Assembly: GCF_032931615.1 (NCBI RefSeq)
Contig: NZ_CP136759.1
Location: 1,674,001 to 1,738,000 of the forward strand
Direction of reading: 5' to 3'
Origin: Palleronia sp. LCG004
GTDB lineage: Bacteria > Pseudomonadota > Alphaproteobacteria > Rhodobacterales > Rhodobacteraceae
DNA length: 64,000 nucleotides
Position numbers and translations under genes: made by a program. Below the pieces are notes generated by a model. The model saw only the letters and a program-made list of their open reading frames with translations. It made no database searches and was not told the DNA's origin. Positions 19,787 through 28,972 of the stretch are shown here, piece by piece; the stretch's first letter is position 1; every line of letters starts with the position of its first letter.

Positions 19787-20929
19787 TCAAACCCAGCGGG
19801 GCGCACGCCTGGCGAGTTGCGACAGGCCCGATGCGACCTCTTCGGAGATCGCACCTGGCCGCGGCGCATCCCTGAGCGTCGTGAACCAGTGTTCGGGCGG
19901 ATTGCGGCCGAGGCGGTTGCCCCGGAATTCGAGGCCGCGCAGAACCGCTGCGGCCGCAGGCGGCAGACGGTCCGGGATTTCGCATTCCGCAAGCGTCGCC
20001 CAGACGCCCGACCAGAGCCGGCCGACCGACCACGGATTGTAACCCCCGCCGCCGAGGACGAGCAGCCGTGGGGACATGCCGCGAAGCGCGCGGATGACGG
20101 CCCAGTGGGCGTTGTTCGACATCGCGAGCCGCGAGAGCGGATCCTCGAGCACGGCGTCGGCCCCGCATTGCACGATCAGTGCGTCGGGCGCGAATGCCTC
20201 GATCCTGGGCAGGATCAGCGCGTCGAGGACCGCGTCCATGTCGGTGTCGTTCGCCCCGCGTGGCAGCGGAAGATTCCAGACATTGCCCGCACCGCGATCC
20301 TCGATCGCGCCGGTGAAAGGCCACCGCTTCGCTTCGTGGGTCGAGACGATCAGGACCTCGGGATCATCCCCGAACCCGTGGACCACGCCATCGCAGTGAT
20401 GTGCGTCGATATCGACATAGGCGATCCGCCCGAGTCCGAGACGACGGAACGCGACGATGGCGAGGCAGGGATCGTTGAGATAGCAGAATCCGTTGGCCCG
20501 ATCGGGCAGTCCATGATGCGTACCACCGCCAGGGTTGTAGATGGTGCCGCCCCTGGCAAGCAGACCTGCCGCCATGATCGACCCGCCCGCGGCCGTCGCG
20601 GGGCGGCGGAACACCTCGGGGTAGATCGGGTTGGAGGCGGTGCCCAGCCCGTGGCGGGCCCGTTCCTCGGCCGTGACCTCGCCGTCCCGTTCGGCGCGTT
20701 GCAACACCGCGAGATAACCGGGATCGTGCCAGGCCGCGAGGGCCGTCGGTTTCGCGCGGGGCGAGGTCAGGTATCGCTCGGGCGGCAACCATCCCATCGC
20801 GCGCGAAAGATCCATCACTGTCGAGACGCGCGGGACGCGCAACGGGTGCAGCGCACCGTAACTCGATCCGCGATAGATCTCGGAGCCGATGAAGCGCGCC
20901 GGCGATGCGTTCCCTTCCCGATCGATCAC
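19787..20929 (-). CDS. Histone-deacetylase-family amidohydrolase (AcuC-like)
   Basis: 380 residues with the zinc-dependent class I deacetylase fold: GGGTHHGLPDRANGFCYLND (paired active-site His, and Cys), the zinc-binding YVDIDAHHCDGV, CGADAVLEDPL, and LGGGGYNP. Bacterial members act on acetyl-lysine proteins such as acetyl-CoA synthetase (AcuC) or on acetylpolyamines; no acs or acu gene is nearby, so the substrate is unknown. Starts with GTG behind AGGAA. Convergent with gltA, divergent from the Nudix gene. Confidence 0.88.
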   Translation of the reverse strand: MIDREGNASPARFIGSEIYRGSSYGALHPLRVPRVSTVMDLSRAMGWLPPERYLTSPRAKPTALAAWHDPGYLAVLQRAERDGEVTAEERARHGLGTASNPIYPEVFRRPATAAGGSIMAAGLLARGGTIYNPGGGTHHGLPDRANGFCYLNDPCLAIVAFRRLGLGRIAYVDIDAHHCDGVVHGFGDDPEVLIVSTHEAKRWPFTGAIEDRGAGNVWNLPLPRGANDTDMDAVLDALILPRIEAFAPDALIVQCGADAVLEDPLSRLAMSNNAHWAVIRALRGMSPRLLVLGGGGYNPWSVGRLWSGVWATLAECEIPDRLPPAAAAVLRGLEFRGNRLGRNPPEHWFTTLRDAPRPGAISEEVASGLSQLARRAPRWV

Positions 20930-21045
20930 GTGGTTCCTGTCAACGTTAACCTCTAAGTCATTGTCTTTCGATCGAGATGGGTTTCAGATGGTTCCGCCGC
21001 CACATGCCATATTCGAAACAACCAACGGTATCCTGTAGCTAACTC

Positions 21046-21519
21046 ATGAACTCGATCCTTCCAGCCGCCCGCCCCCTTCGCCTCATGTCCGCGGGAAAGC
21101 GCGATGTCAGGACGCAGTTCGGCGCGCTTTGCTGGCGGATGCGAAACGGCAAGCTGCAGGTCGCCCTGGTGACGACCCGGCGAACGCGCAGGTGGATCGT
21201 GCCGAAGGGGTGGCCGATCGAGGGAGCGACGCCCGCCATGGCCGCCGCGACCGAAGCCTTCGAGGAGGCCGGCGTCGAGGGGGCGGTCAGCGAACAATGC
21301 CTCGGTATCTTCACCTATACCAAGGAGATGGACGGAGACGATCTGCCCTGCGTGGTCGCGGTCTTTCCGATCAAGGTGAAGAAGGTCCACAAGGTCTGGC
21401 CAGAGAAGGCCGAGAGAACGCGCCGCTGGGCCACGCCGAAGAAGGCCGCGCGGCTGGTGCAGGAGCCGGAATTGCAGCAAATGCTGGCGCGGTTCGATCC
21501 GAAGATGCTTCTGACCTAA
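21046..21519 (+). CDS. Nudix hydrolase, diphosphoinositol-polyphosphatase-like
   Basis: 157 residues, one Nudix domain. It begins like the DIPP-like alphaproteobacterial group (FGALCWR, TTRRTRRWIVPKGWP). The Nudix box reads GWPIEGATPAMAAA then TEAFEEAGV: the metal-binding EE pair and flanking Gly are kept, but the first Glu is Ala and the Arg is Thr, as is common in this subgroup. Substrate unknown; nucleoside di- or polyphosphates likely. Confidence 0.85.
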   Translation: MNSILPAARPLRLMSAGKRDVRTQFGALCWRMRNGKLQVALVTTRRTRRWIVPKGWPIEGATPAMAAATEAFEEAGVEGAVSEQCLGIFTYTKEMDGDDLPCVVAVFPIKVKKVHKVWPEKAERTRRWATPKKAARLVQEPELQQMLARFDPKMLLT

Positions 21520-21589
21520 GCGGGAAGCCTTGGCCATGGAAGCGTCCGAACCTACTTAGACGAACGTTGCAAGTTTCGGAATTACGGGA

Positions 21590-21994
21590 ATGATCCGCTT
21601 CGCCCTTAAATGCAGTGCCGGCCACGAATTCGAGGCATGGTTCAGATCCGGCGAGGCGTATGACACGCTTCGTGCGAGCGACCGCGTGAACTGTTCGGAA
21701 TGCGGCGATACCGATGTCGAGAAGGCGCTGATGGCCCCCGGTCTCGGAGCGGGGGGCGAAGTGTCGCTGGGTGCCGGGTCGGAACATCCGATCGCGCGAT
21801 TGCGGCGCGAGGTGGAGGAAAAGTCCGACTATGTCGGCGCGGACTTCGCGCAACGTGCGCGCGCCATGCACGAGGGCAAGGAAACGAGCCGTCCGATCTA
21901 TGGCGAGGCCGCCCCGGGAGAGGCACGCGCGCTCCTTCGCGAGGGCGTACCGATCCTGCCCCTTCCGTTTCGTCCCAAGGCCAAGTCGAACTGA
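21590..21994 (+). CDS. DUF1178 family protein
   Basis: 134 residues. Opens MIRFALKCSAGHEFEAWFRSGEAYD and carries a CSECG pair with an earlier Cys at position 8, a likely zinc knuckle, matching DUF1178, a conserved proteobacterial family of unknown function. The middle is Gly-rich and the C-terminus has GEARALLREGVPILPLPF. Small cytosolic protein, probably monocistronic. Confidence 0.88.
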   Translation: MIRFALKCSAGHEFEAWFRSGEAYDTLRASDRVNCSECGDTDVEKALMAPGLGAGGEVSLGAGSEHPIARLRREVEEKSDYVGADFAQRARAMHEGKETSRPIYGEAAPGEARALLREGVPILPLPFRPKAKSN

Positions 21995-22094
21995 CCGTCG
22001 CGCCTGATACATGGTGCCAGATGGATTGACGCACCCCCTTCCCTGTCGGACGGCACCCGCTAGGTGCGGGACCATGCCGAAGAGAGGAACGTCT

Positions 22095-22751
22095 GTGCTT
22101 CACCTGAAGGACGTCAGCAAATCCTACGAGGGAGCGGACGGTCCGGTTCCGGTCCTGCGCGGTGTCGATCTGACCCTCGGGGCCGGTCGGACGATGGCTC
22201 TGACGGGAGAGAGCGGCTCGGGCAAATCGACCCTCCTGCATATCGTCGGAGGGCTCGACAAGGCCGACGGCGGAACGGTCGAGCTTGACGGGACGGATGT
22301 CACGACGCTTGACGATCGTGCGCGGGCGCGGCTCAGGCGGGGCAAGATCGGGGTGGTCTTCCAGCAGTTCAACCTCATTCCTTCGCTCGACGTCGCGGCG
22401 AACATCGCGTTCCAGGCACGGCTCGCCGGTCGGCCTGATCGCGCGTGGATCGCGGATCTTGTCAGTCGCCTCGGGCTCGAGGCGCATGCGTCCAAATATC
22501 CCGAGCAATTGTCCGGCGGTCAGCAGCAGCGCGTCGCGATCGGCAGGACGCTGGCCGCGAAGCCGCGCCTCGTCCTCGCGGACGAGCCGACGGGGAACCT
22601 CGACGAGGAAAGCGGCGAACGGGTCCTGTCGCTGATGCTCGACCTCGTGGCGGAAACGGGCGCGTCGCTTCTGGTCGTCACGCATTCCAGCCACCTTGCC
22701 GCGCGGATGGAGCGCCGGCTGCATCTGCGGGCGGGGCGTATCGCGGAATGA
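22095..22751 (+). CDS. ABC transporter ATP-binding protein (LolD/AttE-like)
   Basis: 218 residues. Walker A GESGSGKST, Q-loop VVFQQFN, signature LSGGQQQR, Walker B LVLADEPTGNLDEE, H-loop VVTHS: the MacB/LolD subfamily that pairs with FtsX-type permeases. The GTG at 22095 is preceded by GAGAGGAA at good spacing; an in-frame ATG at 22074 is the alternative. Overlaps the permease start by ATGA. Energises the permease encoded next. Confidence 0.93.
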   Translation: MLHLKDVSKSYEGADGPVPVLRGVDLTLGAGRTMALTGESGSGKSTLLHIVGGLDKADGGTVELDGTDVTTLDDRARARLRRGKIGVVFQQFNLIPSLDVAANIAFQARLAGRPDRAWIADLVSRLGLEAHASKYPEQLSGGQQQRVAIGRTLAAKPRLVLADEPTGNLDEESGERVLSLMLDLVAETGASLLVVTHSSHLAARMERRLHLRAGRIAE

Positions 22752-25162
22752 TCGCGGCCGGTCTCCACGCGCTTCTCTCGCATTGGCTTCGTCATCCGTT
22801 CCAGCTTTTGACGTTGATGCTTGGACTGGCTGCGGCGACGGCGCTTTGGTCTGGCGTGCAGGCGATCAACGCCGAAGCGCGCACGAGCTACGATGCGGCC
22901 GAGCGCACGCTTGCCGGGCCGTCGCGCGACCTCCTCGCCTCGCGCGACGGCGGGCCAATCGACGATTCGGCCTTCGTCACGCTGCGGCGGGCCGGATGGC
23001 TGGTCACTCCCGTCATCGAAGGGCCGGTCAAGGCAGGTGGCAGGTCGCTTCGGGTCATAGGTATCGACGTCTTCACCCTGCCTCGGGGTGACATGCCCGA
23101 GGCCGCCGTGGAGCGCGGGGGCGATCCGACCTTCCTCTCGCCGCCGGGGGAGCTGCTCGTCTCCGCCGCGACACGTGACACTCTCACCGATGAGGACACA
23201 TTGCCCCCGCGCGTCGCGGCCGAGGGGATCGGCCCCGGGATCGCCTATGCCGATATCGGAACCGCCCAACGTCTTCTCGGTCGCGAGGGACAGATCGACC
23301 GGCTGATCCTGACGGGGGAGCCGAGCCTCGGTGCCCCGACGCTCGAAGCCGTCGCGCCGGATCTCGAACGGCGGAGTGCCGATGCCGGCGGCGGTGATAT
23401 CGCGCGGCTCACCGCGTCCTTCCACCTCAATCTCACGGCGTTCGGGCTTTTAAGCTTCGTCGTCGGGCTTTTCATCGTTCGCGGCGCGATCGGTCTTGCC
23501 TTCGAACAACGTCGCGGCGTCTTTCGTACGCTTCGGGCGCTGGGGATGGATGCGCGAACGCTTCTGGCGCTGCTCGTGGGCGAGCTTCTGATCCTTGCGC
23601 TCGTCGCGGGTGCGATGGGCGTGGCTCTGGGCTATGGCGTTGCCACCCTGCTGCTGCCCGATGTGGCCGCCACGCTGCGAGGGCTATACGGTGCCGAGGT
23701 GCCCGGAACGCTCTCGATCAGGCCGATCTGGTGGCTCGCGGGGCTCGGCATCGCGGTTCTTGGCACGGCCGTCGCGGCGGCGGGGACGCTCTGGAAGATC
23801 GCGCATCTCCCGCTTCTCGCCCCGGCGCAACCGCGGGCTTGGGCGCGTGCATCGGATCGCACGATAAGGACGCAGGCTTTAGCGGCAGCCCTGCTGATCG
23901 CCGTTGCGATCGCGCTCGGCTTCACAGGGGGTGGGTTGGTCGCCGGCTTCGCGATGCTGGGCGCACTTTTGGTCGGGGCGGCCCTGCTCCTTCCGCCCAT
24001 GCTGACCGTGATCCTCGCAGCCTTTGCAGGCGCGTCGCGCGGTGCGATCGCGCAATGGTTCTGGGCCGACACCCGGCAGCAGCTTCCGGGGCTGAGCCTC
24101 GCGCTCATGGCCCTGCTTCTGGCGCTCGCGGCGAATATAGGCGTCGGGACCATGGTGAGTTCTTTCCGGACGACCTTTACAGGCTGGCTCGATCAGCGGC
24201 TCGCTTCGGAGATCTACGTCACTGCCGAAAGCGACGCACAGGCGGCCGAGATGCGAACCTGGCTCGGCCCGCATGTCGACGCGATCCTGCCCATCCGCGA
24301 AGTCGAGGCCGATCTCGCCGGAGCGCCGGGCGAGATCTATGGCGTGGCCGATCATCCGACCTATTCCGAGAACTGGCCCCTTATCGACGCCGCACCCGAT
24401 GTATGGGGACGCATCGCCGCCGGCGAGGCGATCCTTGTCAACGAGCAGCTCGCCCGGCGGGAAGAGCTTTGGCCCGGCGCGACGCTCGACCTGCCCGGCT
24501 GGCCCGACGCGCCGGTCGCGGGCGTCTACAGCGATTACGGCAATCCGCTCGGTCAGGTGATGGTCGGGCTCGGACGGTTCGATGCACTCTATCCCGATGC
24601 GCCGAACCGACGCTTCGGCATCCGCGTACCGCAGGGAGAGGCAGGCGCGCTGATCGACGAGATCAACGCGCGCTTCGCCCTCCCTGCCCCCGGTGCGACC
24701 GACCAGGCCGAAATCAAGCGTTTCTCGCTCGAGATCTTCGAAAGGACATTCACCGTGACCGCGGCGCTCAACGTGCTCACGCTGTCGGTGGCGGCGCTCG
24801 CGATCCTCACGTCGCTTTTGACGATCGCCACGATGCGTCAGCCGCAGCTTGCGCCGGTCTGGGCGCTGGGACTGACGCGCGCGACGCTCGGGCGGCTGGA
24901 GCTGGGACGCGCACTGCTTCTGGCGGGACTGACCTTCGTGCTGTCGGTTCCCGTCGGACTGATCCTCGCCTGGGTCCTGCTTGCCGTCATCAACGTCGAG
25001 GCGTTCGGCTGGCGGCTGCCCATGCAGGTCTTTCCGTTCGACTGGCTTCGGCTCGGTCTCTGCTCACTTCTGGCGGCCGGGCTCGCGGCGCTCATACCGG
25101 CGATCCGTCTTGCGCGGATGCCGCCTACGGAACTGCTCAAGGTGTTTGCCAATGAACGCTAG
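22748..25162 (+). CDS. ABC transporter permease, duplicated FtsX type (AttF/AttG-like)
   Basis: 804 residues. One N-terminal membrane anchor, a periplasmic region (about 45-230), a first FtsX domain with three helices (about 235-345), further helices, a second periplasmic region (about 480-660), and a final FtsX domain ending RLARMPPTELLKVFANER. This full-length double-FtsX layout matches YbbP/AttF-G permeases. With the upstream ATPase and the downstream AttH-like protein it forms an exporter-type operon; the cargo is unknown (lipid or lipoprotein-like by family precedent). Confidence 0.9.
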   Translation: MIAAGLHALLSHWLRHPFQLLTLMLGLAAATALWSGVQAINAEARTSYDAAERTLAGPSRDLLASRDGGPIDDSAFVTLRRAGWLVTPVIEGPVKAGGRSLRVIGIDVFTLPRGDMPEAAVERGGDPTFLSPPGELLVSAATRDTLTDEDTLPPRVAAEGIGPGIAYADIGTAQRLLGREGQIDRLILTGEPSLGAPTLEAVAPDLERRSADAGGGDIARLTASFHLNLTAFGLLSFVVGLFIVRGAIGLAFEQRRGVFRTLRALGMDARTLLALLVGELLILALVAGAMGVALGYGVATLLLPDVAATLRGLYGAEVPGTLSIRPIWWLAGLGIAVLGTAVAAAGTLWKIAHLPLLAPAQPRAWARASDRTIRTQALAAALLIAVAIALGFTGGGLVAGFAMLGALLVGAALLLPPMLTVILAAFAGASRGAIAQWFWADTRQQLPGLSLALMALLLALAANIGVGTMVSSFRTTFTGWLDQRLASEIYVTAESDAQAAEMRTWLGPHVDAILPIREVEADLAGAPGEIYGVADHPTYSENWPLIDAAPDVWGRIAAGEAILVNEQLARREELWPGATLDLPGWPDAPVAGVYSDYGNPLGQVMVGLGRFDALYPDAPNRRFGIRVPQGEAGALIDEINARFALPAPGATDQAEIKRFSLEIFERTFTVTAALNVLTLSVAALAILTSLLTIATMRQPQLAPVWALGLTRATLGRLELGRALLLAGLTFVLSVPVGLILAWVLLAVINVEAFGWRLPMQVFPFDWLRLGLCSLLAAGLAALIPAIRLARMPPTELLKVFANER

Positions 25163-26213
25163 TCGCCTCACGCGTCGCCGGGTCCTGACGCTGGCCGGGC
25201 TCGGCCTCGTTGCGGGGCCGGCCTTCGGCCAGGGGTTTGCGGGGCTGGGTCGGCACGCCGGCGAATTCGCCGTGCCACGTCCCGAAACGCAGCTGAGCTT
25301 TCCCGCCGATCACGCGCCGCACCCGGACTTCCGGATCGAATGGTGGTACGTCACCGCAAATCTGAACGGGCCAGACGGCACGCCATATGGCGTGCAATGG
25401 ACGCTTTTCCGTTCTGCCCTCACCCCCGCGAGCGAGCAAAGCGGCTGGTCGACGACGCAAGCCTGGATGGGGCATGCGGCGCTCACTACGCCAGACCGGC
25501 ATTTCGCGGCCGAACGCCTCGCCCGCGGAGGTATCGGTCAGGCCGGTGCGGGGATCGAACCGTTCGATGCATGGATCGACGATTGGCGTCTTTCGGGACC
25601 AGACCTCGACCACGTGACGATGAAGGCTGCCGGTGAGGATTTCGCCTTCACGCTCGATCTGGCGACCGAGGCGGCTTTCGTTCTGCAGGGGAATAACGGG
25701 TTTTCGGTGAAGTCGGCCGCGGGCCAGGCGAGCCACTATTATTCGCAGCCCTTCTACGAAGTTGCGGGGACACTGCGTTTCGAGGGTCGGGAGATTTCCG
25801 TCACGGGTCTGGCTTGGCTCGATCGGGAATGGTCGTCTCAACCCCTGTCGGGTGATCAGGAGGGATGGGACTGGTTCTCGCTCCACCTCGAGGGCGGCGA
25901 CAAGCTGATGGGCTTCAGGCTGCGCGGGAGCCCGGATTTCACGGCTGCGACATATGTCAGCGCGGACGGTACGACGACGGCATTCGAGAACGGCGTTTTT
26001 TCGGCCGAACCCATGGGGCAGACCGAGATCGAAGGCCGCGACATCCCCGTCAGGTGGCAAGTGCGGCTGCCGCCACGCGGCATCGACGTCACGGTCGCTG
26101 CCTTGAACGCGAATGCGTGGATGCCGCTGACCTTCCCCTACTGGGAGGGACCGGTCACGATCGAAGGCAGCCATTCAGGACAAGGTTATCTGGAGATGAC
26201 GGGATATGAGTGA
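25152..26213 (+). CDS. AttH/CrtC-like lipocalin-type exported protein
   Basis: 353 residues with a twin-arginine-type signal (LTRRRVLTLAGLGLVAGPAFG). The mature part has the hallmarks of the AttH/CrtC double lipocalin fold: DFRIEWWYVTANL, GVQWTLFR, SHYYSQPF, GLAWLDREWSSQPL and GWDWFSLHL. Partner of AttEFG-like ABC systems; probably acts outside the inner membrane on the exported compound. Overlaps the permease end by 11 bp and the following gene by 8 bp. Confidence 0.88.
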   Translation: MNASRLTRRRVLTLAGLGLVAGPAFGQGFAGLGRHAGEFAVPRPETQLSFPADHAPHPDFRIEWWYVTANLNGPDGTPYGVQWTLFRSALTPASEQSGWSTTQAWMGHAALTTPDRHFAAERLARGGIGQAGAGIEPFDAWIDDWRLSGPDLDHVTMKAAGEDFAFTLDLATEAAFVLQGNNGFSVKSAAGQASHYYSQPFYEVAGTLRFEGREISVTGLAWLDREWSSQPLSGDQEGWDWFSLHLEGGDKLMGFRLRGSPDFTAATYVSADGTTTAFENGVFSAEPMGQTEIEGRDIPVRWQVRLPPRGIDVTVAALNANAWMPLTFPYWEGPVTIEGSHSGQGYLEMTGYE

Positions 26214-26769
26214 CGACGTGCCCGCCTGGGCGGACGATCTCGGCGCGTTCCTTTCCCGCGGGTGGGACGCGCTCGAGCGGGCAGCCGATGATCCATCGGC
26301 CCCCATGCACCGCGCCGTTCTTGCGACCACGGGGCTCGGGGGCGGCGCGGAAGCTCGGACGCTCGTGCTGAGGCATGCAAGAAGGTCTGATGCGACGCTT
26401 GGGGTGCAGGTCGATCGGGCCTCGACCAAGGTGGCGGAAATCGGGGCCAATCCGCTGGCCACGCTGCTTTTCTGGGACGAAGACGCGCAAATGCAGATCC
26501 GAGCGCGCATCCGGGCCGAAATCGATACCGACACCGCCGCGATCTGGACCGACCTTTCGGATCGTGCGCGTACGAATTATGGCGGCACGCCACCGACGGG
26601 TGCCCCCATTCCCGCCGCGTCGGCTTATGACAAGGTCCCCGATCCTGATCGCCTCGCCCGGATTATGGGCCATGTGCAATCCTTCGATTTCGTCTATCTG
26701 GGGCCCGAACATCGTCGCGCGCTCTTCTCGCGCGACAACGGTTTCGCGGGGACGTGGCTCGCGCCCTGA
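26206..26769 (+). CDS. Pyridoxamine-5'-phosphate-oxidase-family FMN-binding protein
   Basis: 187 residues, split-barrel flavin fold of the Alr4036-like group: HRAVLATTGLGGGAEARTLVLR, STKVAEIGANPLATLLFWDE, and the C-terminal FVYLGPEHRRALFSR. It is not PdxH (the PLP-binding tail differs). Last gene of the four-gene ABC operon, translationally coupled, so perhaps linked to the same compound. Substrate unknown. Confidence 0.8.
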   Translation: MSDDVPAWADDLGAFLSRGWDALERAADDPSAPMHRAVLATTGLGGGAEARTLVLRHARRSDATLGVQVDRASTKVAEIGANPLATLLFWDEDAQMQIRARIRAEIDTDTAAIWTDLSDRARTNYGGTPPTGAPIPAASAYDKVPDPDRLARIMGHVQSFDFVYLGPEHRRALFSRDNGFAGTWLAP

Positions 26770-26812
26770 CGGACCGACCCGGGCCAAGCCGGGGCAGTGA
26801 TCGGAGACGCAG

Positions 26813-28972
26813 ATGCGACAGATTTGGCCCGCGACACGGGATCTCGTGCTGGTCGGCGGCGGGCATGCACATGCCCTCGTCCTCAGGAGCTGGGGCATGG
26901 ATCCGCTGCCAGGTGCGCGGCTGACATTGATCAATCCCGGGCCGACCGCGCCTTATACGGGAATGCTGCCGGGCTTCGTCGCCGGGCATTACGACCGAGA
27001 TACGCTCGACATCGATCTGATGAAGCTTGCCCAATTCGCAGGCGCGCGGATCGTGCTCGGACATGCCACCGGCATCGATCGGGCGGCGAAAGAGATCGAG
27101 GTCGAGGATCAACTTCTCGGTTCGCGTCGAGTGGCCTATGACGTCGCCTCGATCGACATCGGCATCCATTCCGACATGCCCGAGATTACCGGTTTCTCGG
27201 AATACGGCGCACCGGCGAAACCGCTCGACCGGTTCGCCAGTCTCTGGGCCGCGCATGTGACCGGACCGGACCGGAACGCGCCGAAGGCGGTCATCGGCGG
27301 CGGCCCGGCGGGTGCGGAGCTTGCCATGGCGATGTCCTACGGCACGGATGGTGCACCGGTGACCCTTATCGACCGGGGACGCGCATTCGACGACATGGGT
27401 CAGGGGGCTGCGCACGCGCTGCGAGCCGCGCTGGTCCGTCGGAACGTTACGCTGATCGAACAGGCGGAGGTGGCCGAGATCACCGCGCACCACGTAGTGT
27501 TGAAAGATGGAGGCGACATTCCCGCTCGGCTCGTGACGGCCGCCACGGGACCTCGACCGCATGCCTGGATCGGCCGGACGGGTCTGTCGCTCAGCGATGG
27601 ATATATCGATGTCGATGCGGAGCTGCGAAGTTCGGACCCGGCGATCTTCGCCGCCGGCGATTGCGCGCATATGACCTTCGCGCCACGTCCCAAGGCAGGC
27701 GTCTTTGCCGTACGGCAGGCCCCCATCCTTCGGGCCAACCTGCGCGCGTCGATGGGGGCCGGCCGGCTGCGCCGCTTTCGGCCGCAGAGCGATTACCTCA
27801 AGCTTATCGCACTTGGCGAGAAATCGGCCGTGGCGGACAAGTTCGGCCTGCGATTGTCCGGTCGGGCCATCTGGTGGTGGAAGGATCGGATCGACCGCAG
27901 GTTCATGCGCCGGTTGTCCGACCTTCCGGTCATGGAGCCCGATCCCCCACCGCGCCACCATACCGAAGGCCTACGCGCCATGACGCGGCAGATCCCCTGC
28001 GGCGGGTGCGCCGCGAAGGTCGGACCCGAGATCCTGAAGACCGCGCTGGGACCGACGCGAGATTTGCAGGAAGGCGTCGAGACCGGGATCGGCGACGACG
28101 CGGCGATCCTGCGGACTGGCGGCGTACGTCAGGCCATCACCGTTGACCAGATCGGCGGCATATCGGCAGATCCGCGACTGATGGCCCATATCGCGGCACA
28201 TCACGCGATCGGCGATTGCCTGGCGATGGGTGCCCGCCCGCAGGCGATCCTTCCGATTCTTACCCTGCCCCGCGCCGCACCGGAGATGGAGGCACGGACC
28301 CTTGCCGAGGTGGCCGACGCGGTCGAGGCAGTCGCAACGGCCGCAGGGGCCGCGATCGTCGGCGGGCACACCGCGACCGGAGCGGAGATGGCGATGGGAT
28401 TTGCCGTGACCGGTTTGCTCGACGGGCCGGCGATCACGCTTGCCGGCGCACGGCCGGGCGACGCGCTGATACTGACGAAGCCGCTCGGCTCGGGCGTGAT
28501 CCTCGCAGGTGCGATGGCGGGAAGGTGCCGAGGCGTCGATCTCGCGGCCGCACTTCGTCATATGGCAACACCGCAGATCGCGGCGGCGTCGATCCTGTCG
28601 CGCGCCCATGCGATGACGGATGTGACGGGATTCGGCCTCGCCGGTCACCTTATGGGCATGCTGCGCGCCGCGCAGGCGGGCGCACGGCTCGACGCGAAAC
28701 GGATCCCTGCCATGGACGGTGCGATCGCGCTGTTCCAGGGCGGTCAGAGATCCACGCTTCATGCGGCCAACCGTCAGGCGGTCGCCCGGGAAACACTCGG
28801 CGAAGGGGCGGTATACGAACTGCTCTTCGATCCGCAGACGGCCGGTGGGCTCTTGGCCGCAATCGCACCCGAAGAAGCGGAAGAAACGCTGGCCCGCCTT
28901 GAACGGGCGGGTTATCCCGCCGCGCGGATCGGCACGGTCACGGCAGGTGCAGCGGTGATCGAACTCACCTAA
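26813..28972 (+). CDS. selD: FAD/NAD(P)H oxidoreductase fused to selenide, water dikinase (SelD)
   Basis: 719 residues. Residues 1-375 are an NDH-2-like flavoprotein (LVLVGGGHAHALVL, VIGGGPAGAELAMAMS, IFAAGDCAHM). From Met390 on is a complete SelD: CGGCAAKVG with active-site Cys399 and Lys402, GDDAAIL, TVDQIGG, GAAIVGGHTATGAEM and TDVTGFGLAGHLMGM. SelD makes selenophosphate from selenide and ATP; the fused module may supply reduced selenium (inference). Cys, not selenocysteine, is at the active site. Converges on mnmH with a 4-bp overlap. Confidence 0.92.
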   Translation: MRQIWPATRDLVLVGGGHAHALVLRSWGMDPLPGARLTLINPGPTAPYTGMLPGFVAGHYDRDTLDIDLMKLAQFAGARIVLGHATGIDRAAKEIEVEDQLLGSRRVAYDVASIDIGIHSDMPEITGFSEYGAPAKPLDRFASLWAAHVTGPDRNAPKAVIGGGPAGAELAMAMSYGTDGAPVTLIDRGRAFDDMGQGAAHALRAALVRRNVTLIEQAEVAEITAHHVVLKDGGDIPARLVTAATGPRPHAWIGRTGLSLSDGYIDVDAELRSSDPAIFAAGDCAHMTFAPRPKAGVFAVRQAPILRANLRASMGAGRLRRFRPQSDYLKLIALGEKSAVADKFGLRLSGRAIWWWKDRIDRRFMRRLSDLPVMEPDPPPRHHTEGLRAMTRQIPCGGCAAKVGPEILKTALGPTRDLQEGVETGIGDDAAILRTGGVRQAITVDQIGGISADPRLMAHIAAHHAIGDCLAMGARPQAILPILTLPRAAPEMEARTLAEVADAVEAVATAAGAAIVGGHTATGAEMAMGFAVTGLLDGPAITLAGARPGDALILTKPLGSGVILAGAMAGRCRGVDLAAALRHMATPQIAAASILSRAHAMTDVTGFGLAGHLMGMLRAAQAGARLDAKRIPAMDGAIALFQGGQRSTLHAANRQAVARETLGEGAVYELLFDPQTAGGLLAAIAPEEAEETLARLERAGYPAARIGTVTAGAAVIELT

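Noticed and set aside
27980..28972. Separate selD gene starting at Met390
   Set aside because: The frame is continuous with the oxidoreductase domain and such fusions are known; kept as one gene with Met390 noted as a possible internal start.
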